Below, piece by piece: positions 61,422 through 64,000 of a DNA stretch of 64,000 bases. Positions within the stretch are counted from its first letter, which is position 1, and every line of letters starts with the position of its first letter. The notes beneath the pieces were generated by a model. It saw only the letters and a list, made by a program, of their open reading frames with translations. It had not been told where the DNA came from and searched no databases. Source of the stretch: Rhizobium grahamii (lineage in GTDB: Bacteria > Pseudomonadota > Alphaproteobacteria > Rhizobiales > Rhizobiaceae); contig NZ_CP043499.1 in the NCBI RefSeq assembly GCF_009498215.1, forward strand, positions 1,897,523 through 1,961,522, written 5' to 3'. Position numbers and translations under genes: made by a program.

Positions 61422-64000
61422 CTATGCCGTCTTCTTTCGTAGCGGCTCTTCACCGATCTCAACTTCGCCGTAGGGCGCCGGGCGACCGAACAGGAAGCCT
61501 TGGAGTTCATCGCAGCCCTCGGCTGTCAGCACCCGCATTTGCTCTTCCGTCTCGACGCCTTCCGCCAGGACCGATACCTCAAGGCTCTTGCCAAGCGCTA
61601 CGATCGCCCGCACGAAGGCTTTCGACTGCCTGCTGTTCTCCAGATCGGTTGTGAAACTACGGTCGAGCTTGATCTTGTCGAACGGGAAGGAGCGAAGCGT
61701 CTCAAGTGACGAATAACCCGTTCCGAAATCATCGATCGCAACCGTAACGCCGAGTGCCTTGATCTGCCGCAGGATGTGCAGAGCGCGCGCCTTGTCGCCG
61801 ATGATGGCGCTCTCCGTCACTTCCAGTTCAAGCCGTGACGCCGGCAAGCCGGTCTTCAAGAGAACTGTGCGCACCTTGTCGACCAGCGCGGTATTACCGA
61901 GCTGAAGCGGAGACAGGTTGACGGCTATCTTGTCCTTGTTTGTCCAGAGGGCGGCTTCCGCGCATGCGTGCTCCAATACCCAGTCTCCGATCGCGGAAAT
62001 CGCGCCACATTCTTCGGCGACCGGAATGAAAGTGGACGGAGGGACAAGCCCGCGTTCAGGATGTTGCCAACGCAGCAGAACTTCGTAACCCGTGATCGCG
62101 CCCGAGCGCGCGTCCTTCTGGACCTGGTAGGCCAGGAAGAACTGTTTTTCGCTCAGTGCGGTCCAGACATCGCGCGCAAGGGATCGCCGCTCGCGAGCCG
62201 CTTCATCCATTCCAGCCTCGTAGAAGCTGATCCTCTCGTCCGGACTTTCCTTCGAGCGGTACATTGCCATGTCGGCGTTGCTGAGCAACTTTTCCCTGTC
62301 GGTCGCATCGGCGGGGTAGACGGCGATGCCAAGGCTTGCGCCCGGCAAGATATCGAATGAACCGATCTCCGCCTTTGTGGTAAGCGCACCCATCAGGCGG
62401 TCGGCGAAGTCGCCGAGCTCGGCATCTTCGTTGAACGATTTGAAGCCTACAAACTCATCGCCGCCGAAACGTGCAACGAATTCGCCGTCGTTGGTCGCGG
62501 CGGACATGCGAGTGGAAAGCACCTTCAGCAACTCGTCGCCGACGGCGTGGCCAAAACTGTCGTTGACGTCCTTGAAGCGATCGAGATCGATGCAGATCGC
62601 CGCCACGCGGGTCTGTGTGGTTTCCGCGCGAGCAAGCACGGCATCCAGGCGCTCTTCGAAATGAGCCCGGTTTGGGAGGCCCGTCAGGGAATCGTGGCTC
62701 GCCAGATGGTTGATCTTCGATTCCGATTGGACCCGCTCGGTGATGTCTTCGATTGTCGAAACCCAGGATCCGTCGCCGATCGGTCGATGAATCGTGCGAA
62801 CGGTGGTGCCGTTCTTCAGTTGTCTGGTGAGTTCGCCGCCGTCTCTATTGGTAAACAGCGAGCGGTTTTGCGCGTAGAAGCTTTCGACTTCCGCGATGGT
62901 TTCGAGGCCATGGCATGCGCGGTATTCGCAAAGTTCGCGGAAGGACTTTCCGACCAGTGGCGTGCCTTCGGGATGTCGAAGATCTCGAGGAGGCGCTTGT
63001 TGTGGAGGACAAGCCGTTCTTCGGTATCATAGAGGCATATGCCATTCGCCATGTTGGCGAGCGCGAGCGACAGGTTGTCCGATGCCGCCTTGAGACGTGC
63101 GGCAGCTTCCATCTGCTCGGTGCGGTCGCGCGTTATCTTCGCAAAGCCGATATGGCCCTTCCGCTCGTCGTAGATCGCGTCGATGACGACATGCGCCCAG
63201 AAGCGGCTTCCGTCCTTTCGAAGACGCCACCCTCCGACTCAAACTTACCGTCCCGTAGCGCCGTTTCGAGGCCACGCTCGGGCAGACCGGCCACGCGGTC
63301 CTCATGTGGATAGAACTCTGAGAAGTGCTTTCCGACGATTTCGGAAGCTACGTAGCCCTTGGCACGCTGAGCGCCTGCGTTCCAGTTGGCAACGCGACCG
63401 TCACGGTCGAGCATGTAGATCGCGTAGTCGGTGACGCCCTGGACGAGCAGCCGGAAACTCTTCTCTCCGGCAGCCACGGCCTTTTCGATCGGATCGCAAA
63501 GAGCGCTGCCGTAAGGCCGGCTGCGAGCAGCGAGAGGGAGACGGTGGCAATCGTGACGATCATGATGGTCGGCGACAGGGCGGACGCCGGGAAGGCCTCT
63601 GCAGGGCCGGGCACGACTGTCACCGCGCCCATTGCAGTAAAGTGCATGAGGACAATGCCGAGCGTCAGCACGACGCTTGGGATGATGAGCCCCATCTGTC
63701 TCCGCCCGCCCGCAGGCAAGATGGAAAGCCGGGATCGCAAGGGCGACCGCAATGACGATGGCGCAGATCACCAAGGTTCGGTCGAATGCGATATCGCCCG
63801 GAAACTCGATCGCAGCCATCCCGGTGAAATGCATGCTCGAAATGCCGAGACCGAAAAGCAGACCTGCGGCGACATAGGCGCGCTGGCCAAGGAAGGTCGC
63901 GCACGCCGTTGCCGCCGTGGTTGCTGCCATCGCAAGCGCGAGCGAAGAGAGTGGTCCGGCCAGCTCATATGTGAAGACCGTACCGGCGTCATACGCCAGC
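61422..64000 (-). pseudogene. MHYT-PAS-PAS-GGDEF-EAL cyclic-di-GMP protein, several frame breaks, 5' end outside window
   Basis: Reading from the window edge on the minus strand: membrane MHYT segments (LAYDAGTVFTYELAGPL; SSMHFTGMAAIEFPG; IVLMHFTAMGAVTVVPG), PAS domains (LLVQGVTDYAIYMLDRDGRV; NMANGICLYDTEERLVLHNK), an intact diguanylate cyclase (ICIDLDRFKDVNDSFGHAVG; RFGGDEFVGF) and an intact phosphodiesterase-type domain (GYEVLLRWQHPERG; AIDDFGTGYSSLETL; LAEGVETEEQM). GGDEF-EAL is open from about 62970 to the stop at 61422-61424, with an internal ATG at 62639. The upstream part jumps frame near 63700-63713, 63489-63496, 63229-63232 and 62970-62972. As read, no full-length protein could be made. 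A start past the right edge is needed for the whole gene. Confidence 0.8.

Noticed and set aside
61280..61654. A 124-codon plus-strand frame
   Set aside because: It is mostly antisense to the end of the EAL domain and has a basic, low-complexity translation. The 61238-61421 gap itself shows nothing else.
1..64000. Mobile elements, phage genes, CRISPR arrays, tRNA or rRNA genes
   Set aside because: I looked for transposases, integrases, regularly spaced repeats and tRNA-like cloverleaf blocks and found none. The accessory content appears as metabolic operons without attached mobility genes.

Overview
The window is about 60% GC and tightly packed with ABC-transporter and sugar-acid/polyol catabolism genes. 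The families are typical of Rhizobiaceae (Rhizobium/Agrobacterium/Ensifer type): an erythritol locus eryABCD-eryR-eryHI-eryEFG, a D-apiose/D-apionate locus, many GntR/DeoR/LacI regulators, and an RpoE2-type stress promoter. I infer a fast-growing rhizobial alphaproteobacterium, and the accessory nature suggests a secondary replicon, but the sequence cannot prove either. No tRNA, rRNA, CRISPR or insertion sequence was seen.

Layout. 1-1.6 kb: serine kinase prkA (minus, 3' end outside) behind a good general-stress promoter. 1.8-8.6 kb: a HutC-type repressor facing an amino-acid ABC transporter (binding protein, two permeases, ATPase), a histidine-ammonia-lyase homologue that lacks the Ala-Ser-Gly triad forming the MIO cofactor, and a sarcosine/N-methyltryptophan oxidase-like flavoprotein. 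8.7-20.5 kb: a glycan cassette with a GH38 alpha-mannosidase, a small secreted protein, a LacI regulator, a GH2 glycosidase and a four-gene sugar ABC transporter.

20.6-32.2 kb: a D-apiose/D-apionate cluster on the minus strand (oiaX, oiaK, apnO, a ribose-type ABC transporter with a DUF2291 lipoprotein, apsD, apnL) and a divergent FadR-type GntR regulator. Near-identical 16-bp operator-like sites precede apnO and oiaX. 32.3-51.5 kb: tetrose-phosphate and erythritol metabolism. The minus strand carries eryA-eryB-eryC-eryD, then eryR-eryH-eryI, dhaK-dhaL, and an FMN-riboswitch-controlled ribH2. The plus strand carries DUF2291-eryEFG, a DeoR regulator, and a second polyol kinase/FAD-dehydrogenase pair. 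The two clusters meet chemically: OiaX is predicted to make L-erythrulose 1-phosphate, the substrate of EryH, so apiose, erythritol and perhaps free erythrulose all feed D-erythrose 4-phosphate.

51.7-58.4 kb: two GntR regulators and an operon of pxpA/LamB, a fused PxpB-PxpC-like protein, a fused biotin carboxylase-BCCP and a DUF1989 protein. Together the second and third contain every domain of urea carboxylase. 58.5-64 kb: a PAS histidine kinase, a FixJ-type regulator, a lone receiver protein and a MHYT-PAS-GGDEF-EAL protein (5' end outside). This last stretch alone has about six apparent single-base frame breaks, mostly in G/C runs, which means gene decay or locally poor sequence quality.
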